A stretch of DNA of 56,706 nucleotides. It comes from an uncultured Allobosea sp. (GTDB lineage Bacteria > Pseudomonadota > Alphaproteobacteria > Rhizobiales > Beijerinckiaceae). Location: contig NZ_CAMFJF010000024.1 of NCBI RefSeq assembly GCF_945956895.1, positions 1 through 56,706 on the forward strand. Direction: 5' to 3'. Under the pieces are notes generated by a model that worked only from the letters and a program-made list of their open reading frames with translations, did no database searches and was not told where the DNA came from. Both the position numbers and the translations under genes were made by a program. Shown here piece after piece: positions 20,115-28,874 of this stretch. Numbering within the stretch: position 1 is the stretch's first letter; every line of letters starts with the position of its first letter.

Positions 20115-21916
20115 GGCGCGACGATCCGCAACAGCGTGTCGAGCAGCCGGCGCCCGGCGCCGAGATGGGTGAAGTTGTGGTCGGCGTCGGGGATCATGGT
20201 CAGCGTCGCGTTCGGGTAGGCGGCGAGGCGCTCGCCGGCCTCGCCGAAATAGGTCCTGAACTCCGCCAGGCCGATATCGCCGTCGGCATAGATCAGCGCC
20301 AGCTCGACATCGCGGCCTGCGAGCACCTTGAAGCGGCGATGGCATTCGTGATGCAGCCGGCCATGCTTGGTCAGGCGCCCGAGCACAGGCGAAAGCGAGA
20401 CCGACAGCTTCTTGCGCCAGCGGAAGAGGAGATAGCGGCCGGCAGGGCCGACGCGCAACCGGCCGGTCAGCAGGCGGCGCAGCCCGTCCTTGCGGGTCAA
20501 GGTGGCGCCGAGATTGCCGACGCTGCGATGGGCGTAACGGATCGCGTCGTCGACGCTCTCTTCGGGGTCCCAGACGAAACGCTCGTTATTGACGATGACG
20601 AGGCGGCGCACCCGCGGGTCCTGCACGGCCGCATTGAAGGCGGCATAGGCGCCGCTGCAGCGGCCGATCAGCACGGGAGTGGCGAAGCTGCGCTCTTCCA
20701 GTGCGTCGATAGCGATGCGGACGTCGTCGATCTGCGCCTGCGAGTAGAGAATCTCTTCCGGGCCATCGGTGGCGGGAGGGCTGTCGCCGACGCCGGAGAC
20801 GTCGAAGCGCAGCGAGGCGACGCCGCACGCGGCCAGGGCGCGGGCCTGGATCACGCTCGCCCGGGCCCAGCCGATATGGTAGTCGCGGCCGGCATTGACG
20901 AAGAGGGCAGGTTCCCGCGCCGCGGCTCCGAGCGGTTGGCAGAGCACGCCGAAGAGCCGCCCGTCCGGACCGAACCGGAACGGATGCTCGACGAAGTCCT
21001 CGCCACATGAGCCCGCAGCGGGAAGAGGCGCCAGCGGCTTGCGCAGGGCCGGAACGGCGCCTTCCGGCAGCGTGGCGCGTTCGGCGATCCAGCCGGTCAC
21101 TGTTGCGATCATGGCCGGTGGCGGAAGGGCCGAGGTCGGGTCGGTCGTCAGGACCTCGTAGCCGGCATAGTCGCGCTGTTCGACGGTCGCGCCGAGGCCC
21201 CTGAGAGTCTCGGCGATCGCGGCGTCGCCACCATGGCCGGGGCGGGTGAGAAGCAGGACCTGCTCGGCGGGGCTGTGCGCGACGGTCTGCACGCCCAGGC
21301 TCGCGATGGCCTTGAGGCGCTCGGGCGCGAGGCGCAGGCCCGCGACGGCGCAGCGCGTGTCGTCGTCAGGGTCGACGCCGATGCCGATCCGGTCCGAGAC
21401 CATGCGCGACCAGGCCGTGAGCTCGCGCAGATAGCGCTTGCCGTTTCCGACTGGCGCCATGAGCACAAGAGCCTCGACCGGCGCCAGCGCTTGCGCGGCC
21501 TGCAGGGCGAGCGTCCCGCCGAGTCCCTGCCCGACCAGGACGAGGCGCGTGCAGCCGCTCGCCTGCCGCAGCAGCTCGGCTGCGGCGCGGATCGTTTCGA
21601 ACCAGTCGTCCAGCCCCTGCGGATCGGCCGCCTCGATCGCGTCGCCCTGTCCGGGATAATCGAAGCGCAGGCTGGCGACGCCAGCGGCGGAGAGGCTTTC
21701 CGCCAGGCTGCGCCAGGTCGCCCGCAGGCACAGTTCCTCATAGCCGACGGCGCCGAGCATCAGCACCGATACCGGTGCGTGGCCGGGATGGAAGAAACCC
21801 ATGCTGCCGGCGAAGGTCACGGGCTGGCCGAAAGGCGGCAGCGCGGCCGGCGCGAGATCGGGCCGTGCCGGCTCGTCCTGGCCCGGGGCGGGCCGGAGGG
21901 CTGTTGCGGCGGTCAT
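20111..21916 (-). CDS. Tandem alpha/beta-hydrolase-domain protein of the polysaccharide cluster
   Basis: A 601-residue protein with two successive alpha/beta-hydrolase domains. Domain 1 (about 35-285) has LVLVGQGLGGTLAL, so the usual nucleophile serine is Gly131. Domain 2 (about 310-600) has VLIGRCSGAYAAF, putting Cys420 at the nucleophile elbow, and a likely catalytic histidine in DADHNFTH. Both resemble the hydrolases that accompany exosortase or exopolysaccharide genes. The start overlaps the flippase stop by 4 bp. There is no signal peptide. It might remove or transfer acyl groups on the repeat unit or its carrier. Domain 1 is probably inactive, domain 2 possibly a cysteine hydrolase. Confidence 0.8.
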   Translation of the reverse strand: MTAATALRPAPGQDEPARPDLAPAALPPFGQPVTFAGSMGFFHPGHAPVSVLMLGAVGYEELCLRATWRSLAESLSAAGVASLRFDYPGQGDAIEAADPQGLDDWFETIRAAAELLRQASGCTRLVLVGQGLGGTLALQAAQALAPVEALVLMAPVGNGKRYLRELTAWSRMVSDRIGIGVDPDDDTRCAVAGLRLAPERLKAIASLGVQTVAHSPAEQVLLLTRPGHGGDAAIAETLRGLGATVEQRDYAGYEVLTTDPTSALPPPAMIATVTGWIAERATLPEGAVPALRKPLAPLPAAGSCGEDFVEHPFRFGPDGRLFGVLCQPLGAAAREPALFVNAGRDYHIGWARASVIQARALAACGVASLRFDVSGVGDSPPATDGPEEILYSQAQIDDVRIAIDALEERSFATPVLIGRCSGAYAAFNAAVQDPRVRRLVIVNNERFVWDPEESVDDAIRYAHRSVGNLGATLTRKDGLRRLLTGRLRVGPAGRYLLFRWRKKLSVSLSPVLGRLTKHGRLHHECHRRFKVLAGRDVELALIYADGDIGLAEFRTYFGEAGERLAAYPNATLTMIPDADHNFTHLGAGRRLLDTLLRIVAP

Positions 21917-23295
21917 CGGCTGGCTCCTTCGGCCTCGCTGCGGCCCGGCAAGGGTGCGACGGGCTCGGGCGCTCCGCCGAACAGGAAGGGGCGGAAGAAG
22001 GCGGTCGCCATGTTGTCGATTCCCCAGCGATGCTTGATCCAGTACCAGGCGGCGAGGCTCGAGGCGGTGCTGAGGATCAGCCCGGCGGCGGCGATGCCGA
22101 TCAGCCCGCCCAGCCGCGCGAGCCCGTAGAGCAGGCCGAGATAGAGCACGAACAGGATCGCACGGGCGATCAGGAAGAAGCGCTCGCCGCCGCCGATCAT
22201 CAGCAGCCAGGAGCCCGGCCCGAAGAAGGCCAGCGAGACCGCGAGGACGCAGAGTACGGTAAGCACGTCCTCGTGCTTGACGAATTCCGGGTTGAACAGG
22301 TGCAGGACGAAGGGGGCGATGACCGCCAGCCCGAGCGCGCCGATGAGCGAGATGCAGAAACTGGCGAAGGAAAGCCGCCCGATGACGAGCTGGGCGCCGG
22401 CCGTGTCGGATTTCTGGAAATGCGCCGCGATCATCGGGATGCCGACGGTGTCGATGGCCGAGATCGGCAGGGTCAGCAGCATGGCGATGCGCAGCGCCAC
22501 GAAATAGAAACCAGCCTCCTCCAGCCCGAGCAGCGCGCCGATCAGCACCGTCTCCAGATAGGCGGCCGCCGAGTTGAGCGTGTTGTTGGCGATGAAATAG
22601 CCGCTTTCGCGCCGCCAGGCGGAGCGGGTCTCGCGCGGGATACGGCCATGGGCGCCGAGCCAGCCCAGCCCTTCGTCGCGCAGGAAGGCCGCGCTCTGGT
22701 AGAGGGTCGTGGCCGCAAGCAGGCCGGTGACGATCGCCATGGCGCCGGCGCCGCCGGTCATCCATCCGCCGAGGGCGGCGGCGGCGATGCACAGGATCGA
22801 GCTGCCCCGCCAGACGATCTCGCGCGGCACCAGCGACAGGTTGATGCGTCCGTGGATGCGGAAATAGTTCTGATAATACTCGCTGAGGGCGAAGATGGCG
22901 GCGAAGACGAGGGCGAGCCAGAGATAGCGATAGGTCGGCGGCAGATGCTCGGCGAAGAGCCAGAGCGGCAGGGCCGCCCCCAGCAGCACGAGGCAGCCGA
23001 GCGCCAGCCAGCGGGCATTGATGTCGATCAGGGCCTGGTTCTGGGGATCGCTGGTCGGCTCGGTGCGCTGATAGTGCTTCACCACCAGGATCTGTTGGCC
23101 GAGCACGGCGATGAGCCCGAGGCCGCTGCCGATCGAGAACAGGAAGACATAGAGGCCGTATTCCTGCGTCGGCAGGAAATGGCTGGCCGTCAGCAGCACG
23201 AAGAAGCTCAGGATGGTGCTGCTGAAGCGCGAGGAGAAGGCCGGGATGAACCGGCCCGCCGTCTCGGTCCGCATCAGGCGCAGGAGGGCCTTCAC
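21913..23295 (-). CDS. Wzx-like polysaccharide flippase (MATE/MOP superfamily)
   Basis: A 460-residue, very hydrophobic protein with about 12-14 predicted membrane helices and the layout of Wzx/RfbX proteins. The N-terminus is amphipathic (TAGRFIPAFSSRFSSTILSF), central charged loops separate the helices, and late segments read like VLCVLAVSLAFFGPGSWLLM. It should move the undecaprenyl-linked repeat unit across the inner membrane. It overlaps its neighbours by 4 bp at both ends. Confidence 0.85.
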   Translation of the reverse strand: MKALLRLMRTETAGRFIPAFSSRFSSTILSFFVLLTASHFLPTQEYGLYVFLFSIGSGLGLIAVLGQQILVVKHYQRTEPTSDPQNQALIDINARWLALGCLVLLGAALPLWLFAEHLPPTYRYLWLALVFAAIFALSEYYQNYFRIHGRINLSLVPREIVWRGSSILCIAAAALGGWMTGGAGAMAIVTGLLAATTLYQSAAFLRDEGLGWLGAHGRIPRETRSAWRRESGYFIANNTLNSAAAYLETVLIGALLGLEEAGFYFVALRIAMLLTLPISAIDTVGIPMIAAHFQKSDTAGAQLVIGRLSFASFCISLIGALGLAVIAPFVLHLFNPEFVKHEDVLTVLCVLAVSLAFFGPGSWLLMIGGGERFFLIARAILFVLYLGLLYGLARLGGLIGIAAAGLILSTASSLAAWYWIKHRWGIDNMATAFFRPFLFGGAPEPVAPLPGRSEAEGASR

Positions 23296-24518
23296 GGGCG
23301 GGCCTCCCCCGGCTGCAACGGCGTGGTGCCGTTCGGCTGGCGGACGAGGCCGGCGAAGACCGCCTCGAATCCGGCTGCGATCCGCTCCGGCGCATAGCGC
23401 GCGGCTGCGGCGAACGCCCCGGCAGAGAGGTCGGCGACGCGCGCACGGTTCCGAGCAAGCTCCATGATCCGCTCGGCCAGGGCCGCATCGTCGCCCGGAT
23501 CGAACAGGGCGCCGTTGAGGCCGGGCTCGATCGTCTCGGGGATGCCGCCGGAGCGCGCGCCGATGACGGGAACGCCATGGGCGAAGGCTTCGATCGCCAC
23601 CCGCCCGAAAGGCTCGCGGAACAGCGAGGGCATGGCGAGCACGTCGATCTGGGGCAGGAAGAGATCGGGCTTGGTCCAGCCGAGGAAGCGTGTGTTGCCG
23701 GCCGGGAAGAGGCCGGGCAGCGCCTTGGCATAGTCGCTCTGACCGCTGCCGGCGATCAGGAACTCGACCGGCTCGTTTTTGAGCCGACGGGCGGCGGCGG
23801 CGAGCGTGTCGAGGCCCTTGACGGGATCGTGCACGCCGATGAAGCCGACGCGCAACGGCCGATCAGCCGGCGGGGCCGAGCGCGGGCCCGCGCCGGGCAC
23901 AGGCGCGATCGCGCCGGGCACGACATGTGTCGTGGCATTGGGGAAGTAGCCGTGATCGCGATGCCGGGCGACGATGAAACCGGTTTCGCCGATGACGGCG
24001 TCGACGAAGCGCGAGCTCAGTTTCTTGCCATAGGACGTCACCTGGCAGGAGGCGCAGGCGCGTTCGCAATTGTCGTTGCCGCGCCGCATGCTGCCCTTCC
24101 AGCAAAGCAGGAAGGTGCTGCGCAGGATATGCGCGACCGGCACGCCGCAGCTCTTCGCCGCCGCCCAGGTCGCGACATTGATGTTCTCGATCGAGTCGGT
24201 CAGCACGAGGTCGGGCCGCAACCGGCGGATCTCGCGGCGCATGACGAGGAAGGCGCGCGGATTGAAGTTCTCCAGCGCATGCCAGGCGAGCTTCTTCCAG
24301 GCCGGGCGCGGCAGGCGGTAGTTCCAATCGACATTGAGCGAGCGCAGGCGACGCACCGGCACGCCGTCATAGATCTCCTGCTTGTCCTCGCCGGAAACGT
24401 TCACGACGGTGAGGTCGTGGCCGGCGGCCAGCAGTAGCTTCGCGACGATCATCGCCGAAATCGGGCCGCCACCGTCGATGAACGGCGGAAAGGCGGCGCA
24501 GGCCATCAGGATGCGCAT
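23292..24518 (-). CDS. Glycosyltransferase family 4
   Basis: A 408-residue GT4 enzyme and the first gene of the minus-strand polysaccharide unit. It opens MRILMACAAFPPFIDGGGP. A cysteine cluster (Cys139, Cys151, Cys155, Cys158; CERACASCQ) lies in the N-terminal lobe, as in many GT4 proteins of surface-polysaccharide loci, where it may bind metal. The C-terminal lobe has RVGFIGVHDPVKGLDTLAAA and the EX7E motif in REPFGRVAIEAFAHGVPV. Its upstream region is the divergent promoter shared with the chain-length gene. Donor and acceptor are unknown. Confidence 0.9.
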   Translation of the reverse strand: MRILMACAAFPPFIDGGGPISAMIVAKLLLAAGHDLTVVNVSGEDKQEIYDGVPVRRLRSLNVDWNYRLPRPAWKKLAWHALENFNPRAFLVMRREIRRLRPDLVLTDSIENINVATWAAAKSCGVPVAHILRSTFLLCWKGSMRRGNDNCERACASCQVTSYGKKLSSRFVDAVIGETGFIVARHRDHGYFPNATTHVVPGAIAPVPGAGPRSAPPADRPLRVGFIGVHDPVKGLDTLAAAARRLKNEPVEFLIAGSGQSDYAKALPGLFPAGNTRFLGWTKPDLFLPQIDVLAMPSLFREPFGRVAIEAFAHGVPVIGARSGGIPETIEPGLNGALFDPGDDAALAERIMELARNRARVADLSAGAFAAAARYAPERIAAGFEAVFAGLVRQPNGTTPLQPGEARP

Positions 24519-25025
24519 AGGGGCCGAACTCGTCCTCGTCGTCGCGGGCGGATAAAATCCGCGCTCCGCCTGTCCCAGACCGCCGCAACGTCCCGCCTGA
24601 GGCGGTCGCGACGACGCATCTTCATGTCAACGTCCGGCTGCCCCGAAAAATGGAGTCCATCTTCCGGGTCCGGTGCCAAAGCGGAATAGCGTGCGGACGC
24701 TAAGCAAAGCTTGGCACGATCCCGAAATCTGCTCCCATCGTAAACCGCGCGTGAACGAGATTGCACAAGCGATGGACAGGGCGTTGGGATGTCGGCGCAA
24801 GTCGATTTCTTTTCCAGATATCAGAATATTTTCGAAGGCATCCAAAAATAGATCTCCTCCAAAAAATATTAATCCTGCGGTTAGTTTGGAGATATCTGCC
24901 TTACGGTATGCCAAGGTTGAGCCATAATTACTGCGTTACAAGAATCTTAACTGCGACAGGGCAGGCTGCGCTGCGGCGTTCCAGTAGGGTCCACCCGCCG
25001 ATGCGCCATGCGCCCGGGCGGGGGG
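24519..25025. promoter_or_regulatory. Divergent promoter region of the polysaccharide locus
   Basis: About 500 bp separate the two divergent polysaccharide units. 24,780-24,950 is clearly AT-richer than its surroundings, and both promoters and regulator sites are expected there. No gene, hairpin or operator is clear enough to call. Confidence 0.5.
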
Positions 25026-27116
25026 ATGAGGAGAGACGGGTTGGTATCTGCGTTGGAGGCGGGCGAGGGAGAGGGCGCACCGGCACCGGGCCGTGCTTCT
25101 CCGGCTTTCAGCCTGTCCGAGTTGCTTGGGTTGCTGCGGCGGAGGCGCCTGCTCGTCGCCGCTTGTGCGGGGCTGTGCCTGCTGCTCGCGCTCGCCTTCC
25201 TGTCGGTGCAGACCCCGGTTTATCGCGCGACGGCGGAGTTGCTGGTCGATCCGCAGGCGCTGCAGGTCGTGGGCAAGGATATCGTGCGCACCGATACCTC
25301 GGCCTCGATCGACTTCGCCAATGTCGACAGCCAGGCGTTGGTGATGACCTCGACCGGCGTTCTGCGCCAGGTCATCGAGGAGCTCAATCTCGAAAGCGAC
25401 CCCGCTTTCAACCGTCCAGCCGGCCTGCTCACGCGCATGTTCGGCAAGCTGATGGAGCCGACGCCGGAGCAGCGCCTGGCCCAGACCATCGATGCGCTGA
25501 AGCGCGCCATCGTGATCCAGCGCGTCGACAACTCCCTGGTCTTCCGCATCATCGTCACCCATCCGCAGGCGCAGCGCGCGGCCGATATCGCCAATACGCT
25601 GGCGCAAACCTATTTCAAGCAAGGCAATGACGGGCGCCGCGCCGTGGTCGAGCGTGCCAATGCGACGCTGATCAGCCAGATCGCCGGTCTCAGGACGCAG
25701 CTCGACGAAGCCGAGCGCGCCGTCCAGACCTTCCGTACCCAGAACAACCTGGTTTCGACCGGCGAAGGACTGGTCATCTCGCAGCAATTGCGCGACCTCT
25801 ACAGCCAGATCGGGCAGGCAGAGGGCGAGTTCGCGCGCCAGCAGGCGCGGCGCGACCAGCTCTTGCGCTACGGCAATGGCAGCCCGCTCTCCGACCAATT
25901 GCCGGATGCGCTGACCTCGGCCGCGATGACCGCGCTCAGGGCGCAATATGCGCAGACGGCGCGCGAAGCGGCGAGTCTCGGCCAGACGCTGGCGCCACAG
26001 CATCCGCGGCTGGTCGAGATCCGCGGCGAGCTGGCCGAGACGCGCCGGCTGTTGACGGCTGAGCTGTCGCGCGTGCGCAGTTCGATCCAGGAAAACTATC
26101 GTCAGGCCGAAGCCAATCTCGCCAATCTGCGCAAGCGGGCGCAGGAGCTGACCCGCACCCAGGAGACCAGCGGCGCCGCCCAGATCCGCCTGCGCCAGCT
26201 CGAAAGCGAGGCCGAGGCCGTGCGCGCCGTCTACAGCGCCTCGCTGCAGCGCGCGAAGGAGCTGGAGCAGCAGAAGCGGATCGAGACGAACAATTCCCGC
26301 ATGCTGTCCGAAGCGGTGGCGCCGGCCGTCGCCACCAAGGTGCCGGCTGCGCTCGTGCTGGCGGCGGCTGCGCTCTTCGGCAGCTGCGCCGGGCTCGGCA
26401 TCGCCTATCTGCTCGAATGGATGCCGCCGATGGCCGGCTTCCTGCCGAAATGGCGGCGCGCGCCTCGGCCCGCCGAGCCGGAGAAGCCCGCCAGAGCCGT
26501 CAAGCCGGCTAAGCCGGCCAAACCGGAGCCGTTCAAGCCGTTGACGCCGGAGGCGGCCGCCGAGGCGATCGGTATCTCCACGGTCATTTCGCTGCCGAAG
26601 GAGGCTGCAAAGCGTCAGGACGCGCTGGTGCCGGTGACGCGATTGCTGCAGCGCGCATTGGGCCGACAGCTGCCGGCTCTCGTGATGGTTGCCGGGCCGG
26701 CCGATGCGGTGACGCAGACGGCGCTGGCGGAGGGCATCGCCAACAGCCTCGCCGCCCATGGCGAGAGCGTGCTGATCTGTCGCGACGGCGCCGGCGGACA
26801 GAACATGGATATCCAGCGCATCGAGCCGCCGGGCGGGGCCGCCGACGAGCCAGGGCAGCGGCGCAATTTCATCGTCATGCGCCATTCCAAGCCGACCGGA
26901 GGAAAATCCAGCGCCCATCTGCCCGACGCGATCGTGCTTGCGGCGCCGCTTGCCGGCCAGACGACGGACAGCCTGATCGACCAGGCGGCAGCCGTCGATC
27001 CCACAGGCAAGCATATCCTCGCCCTCGTGGTGCCGCAGACTGCGTCCGCGACAGCGGCCAAGCCAACGAGCTTCGCGGCCCGCTGGTTACGTTGGCCCGC
27101 ACGGGCGGCCGCCTGA
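25026..27116 (+). CDS. GumC/ExoP-like polysaccharide co-polymerase with degenerate kinase domain
   Basis: About 696 residues. A Wzz domain begins after the first helix (about 42-60) with QTPVYRATAELLVDPQALQV. A long periplasmic coiled coil follows (roughly 190-420; RTQLDEAERAVQTFRTQNN), and the second helix is at about 441-463. The cytoplasmic tail has a lysine/proline/alanine-rich linker (KPAKPAKPEPF) and a CpsD-like fold, but no Walker A lysine: AGPADAVTQTALAEG stands where GxxxxGKT/S belongs. There is no tyrosine cluster at the end. It should set chain length and link polymerase to export without tyrosine-kinase activity. The start is uncertain: ATG at 25008 or 25026, or TTG at 25041, which has the best ribosome site (AGGAG, seven bases). 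Confidence 0.88.
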   Translation: MRRDGLVSALEAGEGEGAPAPGRASPAFSLSELLGLLRRRRLLVAACAGLCLLLALAFLSVQTPVYRATAELLVDPQALQVVGKDIVRTDTSASIDFANVDSQALVMTSTGVLRQVIEELNLESDPAFNRPAGLLTRMFGKLMEPTPEQRLAQTIDALKRAIVIQRVDNSLVFRIIVTHPQAQRAADIANTLAQTYFKQGNDGRRAVVERANATLISQIAGLRTQLDEAERAVQTFRTQNNLVSTGEGLVISQQLRDLYSQIGQAEGEFARQQARRDQLLRYGNGSPLSDQLPDALTSAAMTALRAQYAQTAREAASLGQTLAPQHPRLVEIRGELAETRRLLTAELSRVRSSIQENYRQAEANLANLRKRAQELTRTQETSGAAQIRLRQLESEAEAVRAVYSASLQRAKELEQQKRIETNNSRMLSEAVAPAVATKVPAALVLAAAALFGSCAGLGIAYLLEWMPPMAGFLPKWRRAPRPAEPEKPARAVKPAKPAKPEPFKPLTPEAAAEAIGISTVISLPKEAAKRQDALVPVTRLLQRALGRQLPALVMVAGPADAVTQTALAEGIANSLAAHGESVLICRDGAGGQNMDIQRIEPPGGAADEPGQRRNFIVMRHSKPTGGKSSAHLPDAIVLAAPLAGQTTDSLIDQAAAVDPTGKHILALVVPQTASATAAKPTSFAARWLRWPARAAA

Positions 27117-27118
27117 CG

Positions 27119-28360
27119 ATGACGGTCACCGCCGCCGAGACGCCCCGGCCCGGTTCGACCCTGCCGCTCGCGCTCCTCGTCGGGGCGCTGACCTTCAACA
27201 TGGCGTTGTGCTTCCTCAACACCAACGTCATGCCGGTCAACGACACGATGGTGATGGGCTGCGAGGTCGTGCTCGTCGCGACCACGCTCTATCTCGGGCT
27301 CGGCCGCAACGCGGCGCCCTATCTGCTGCTGGCGGTGTTCCTGTCCTATGCGGCGCTGCTGATGGCGATGCGCCCGCTCATCGATCCCAAGGCGGTGCGC
27401 GATTTCCTGATCCCGATCGCCTTCTACCTGCTCGGTAAGACCTATAACGATCCGCGGCTGGCCGATCGGGCGGCGCTGATCTGTGGCAGCATCGTCGTCG
27501 TGTTCGGGCTCTTCGAGTTCCTCGCGCTCGACCTCTACGTAACCTATTTCAACATCATCAAGTATTACGTGGCGCGCGGCACGGTGGCGCCGAGCGACGT
27601 CAGCAGCCAGACAGGAGCGCTCTTCGCCAGCGGCTTGCGGCCGGATTCGCGCACATTGCTGCCCTTCCTCGGGCCGCACCGCGCCTCCTCCGTCTTCCTC
27701 GAGCCGATCTCGACCGGCAATTTCGGGGCCATCCTCTATATCTGGACGCTCAACCGCAAGGGCATGGCCCATCGCTGGCTCACCATGGCGACCGGGCTCA
27801 CCGCGATCGTGCTGAGCGATTCCCGCTTCGGCGCCAATGTCTGCATCGTCGCGACCGTCGCTTACCTTGCGGCGCCCTGGACGCCGCGCTTCGTCTGGCT
27901 TGCGGCGCCTTTCGTCGCGCTGATCGGGCTCGCGACCTACGGCTTCACCAGCGCCGAGGTGAACTGGCAGAACAACCTGGCGGGGCGCCTGCTCTGGACG
28001 GCTCGGCTCCTGACCTCGCTCTCGCCCGAAGCGGTCTGGGGACTGTCGCCGGAGAAGCCGTTCCTGTCCGATTCCGGCTATGCCTATTCGCTCAACCAGA
28101 TCGGGCTGATCGGCGTGATCGGGTTCTGGAGCCTGTTCATCTTCACGCCCGAGAACTCGCCGCGCGCGTGGCGCTTCAAGGTCTGCGTGGCCGCCTATAT
28201 CTGCCTGCTGATGCTGGTCAGCGACTCCGTCTACTCGATCAAGACGGCGGCGCTGCTCTGGTTCATGACCGGAACCAGCGATGCCGCTGCTGAGCCCGCA
28301 CCCGCTGCAGCTTCACAGGAGGCCGCGACGCCTGCCTATCCTGCCGCGGCTGCCGGCTGA
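27119..28360 (+). CDS. Wzy-like polysaccharide polymerase (GumE-type)
   Basis: A 413-residue membrane protein with about ten helices, and a periplasmic loop holding SGLRPDSRTLLPFLGPHRAS with several arginines, as in GumE/Wzy polymerases. The C-terminus is alanine- and proline-rich. The ATG lies 2 bp after the stop of the co-polymerase gene, so they are co-transcribed. Assignment rests on topology and context because Wzy proteins share little sequence. Confidence 0.78.
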   Translation: MTVTAAETPRPGSTLPLALLVGALTFNMALCFLNTNVMPVNDTMVMGCEVVLVATTLYLGLGRNAAPYLLLAVFLSYAALLMAMRPLIDPKAVRDFLIPIAFYLLGKTYNDPRLADRAALICGSIVVVFGLFEFLALDLYVTYFNIIKYYVARGTVAPSDVSSQTGALFASGLRPDSRTLLPFLGPHRASSVFLEPISTGNFGAILYIWTLNRKGMAHRWLTMATGLTAIVLSDSRFGANVCIVATVAYLAAPWTPRFVWLAAPFVALIGLATYGFTSAEVNWQNNLAGRLLWTARLLTSLSPEAVWGLSPEKPFLSDSGYAYSLNQIGLIGVIGFWSLFIFTPENSPRAWRFKVCVAAYICLLMLVSDSVYSIKTAALLWFMTGTSDAAAEPAPAAASQEAATPAYPAAAAG

Positions 28361-28628
28361 CGCGGCAGGGATGCAGGCTCGTCCCGCGCGGGGTGCTTCT
28401 GGATCGGCATTCCGGCAAGGCGCTGTTTACCATAGGTCACAATGCAGGCTGCAACGGCGATTGTGGCCGGTTTTTGGCGACGGGAGCAAGGCAACCTTAA
28501 ATTTTGGAGATTATGTTTCCGGGAAGAAAAAGACATGTCCGGCCGGCCGATAAATGGTCTTCCGGGAGTGATGGCACGGCTGTTGTGAAGTGCCGCGCCG
28601 ATGATCCGATACGGGGCAGGACGAGAGC

Positions 28629-28874
28629 ATGAAGACGAAGATCCGTGAGATCCTGAAGACGACCGGCAAGTTGCCCGGCGATATCGCTGCGCTCGCCGAT
28701 GATGCCGATCTCTACAATGCCGGACTGACCTCCTTCGGCACGGTCGAGCTGATGATGGCGCTGGAGGAGGCCTTCGACGTCGAGTTTCCGGACACGATGA
28801 TGAACCGGCGCAACTTCGCCTCGATCGGCGCGATCGCGAGCGCGATCCAGACCATCCAGAGCGAGAACGTCTGA
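28629..28874 (+). CDS. Acyl/peptidyl carrier protein
   Basis: An 81-residue carrier protein with the four-helix PP-binding fold. Ser35 in AGLTSFGTVELMMALEE is the phosphopantetheine attachment site; the motif is TSF rather than DSL, as in specialised carriers. Its stop overlaps the start of the next gene (TGATG). It is the expected substrate of the amino acid:carrier-protein ligase two genes downstream, which would load an amino acid as a thioester on its pantetheine arm. It is not the fatty-acid AcpP, which is more acidic and carries DSL. Confidence 0.9.
   Translation: MKTKIREILKTTGKLPGDIAALADDADLYNAGLTSFGTVELMMALEEAFDVEFPDTMMNRRNFASIGAIASAIQTIQSENV

Noticed and set aside
20111..23731. Single 1,206-codon minus-strand frame spanning hydrolase, flippase and part of a glycosyltransferase
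   Set aside because: Only the part from 21916 downwards is real. Upstream it is the wrong frame of the flippase gene.
26460..26560. Repetitive Lys/Pro/Ala coding stretch in the GumC-like gene as a tandem repeat or minisatellite
   Set aside because: The repeat is irregular at DNA level and is explained as a flexible protein linker.
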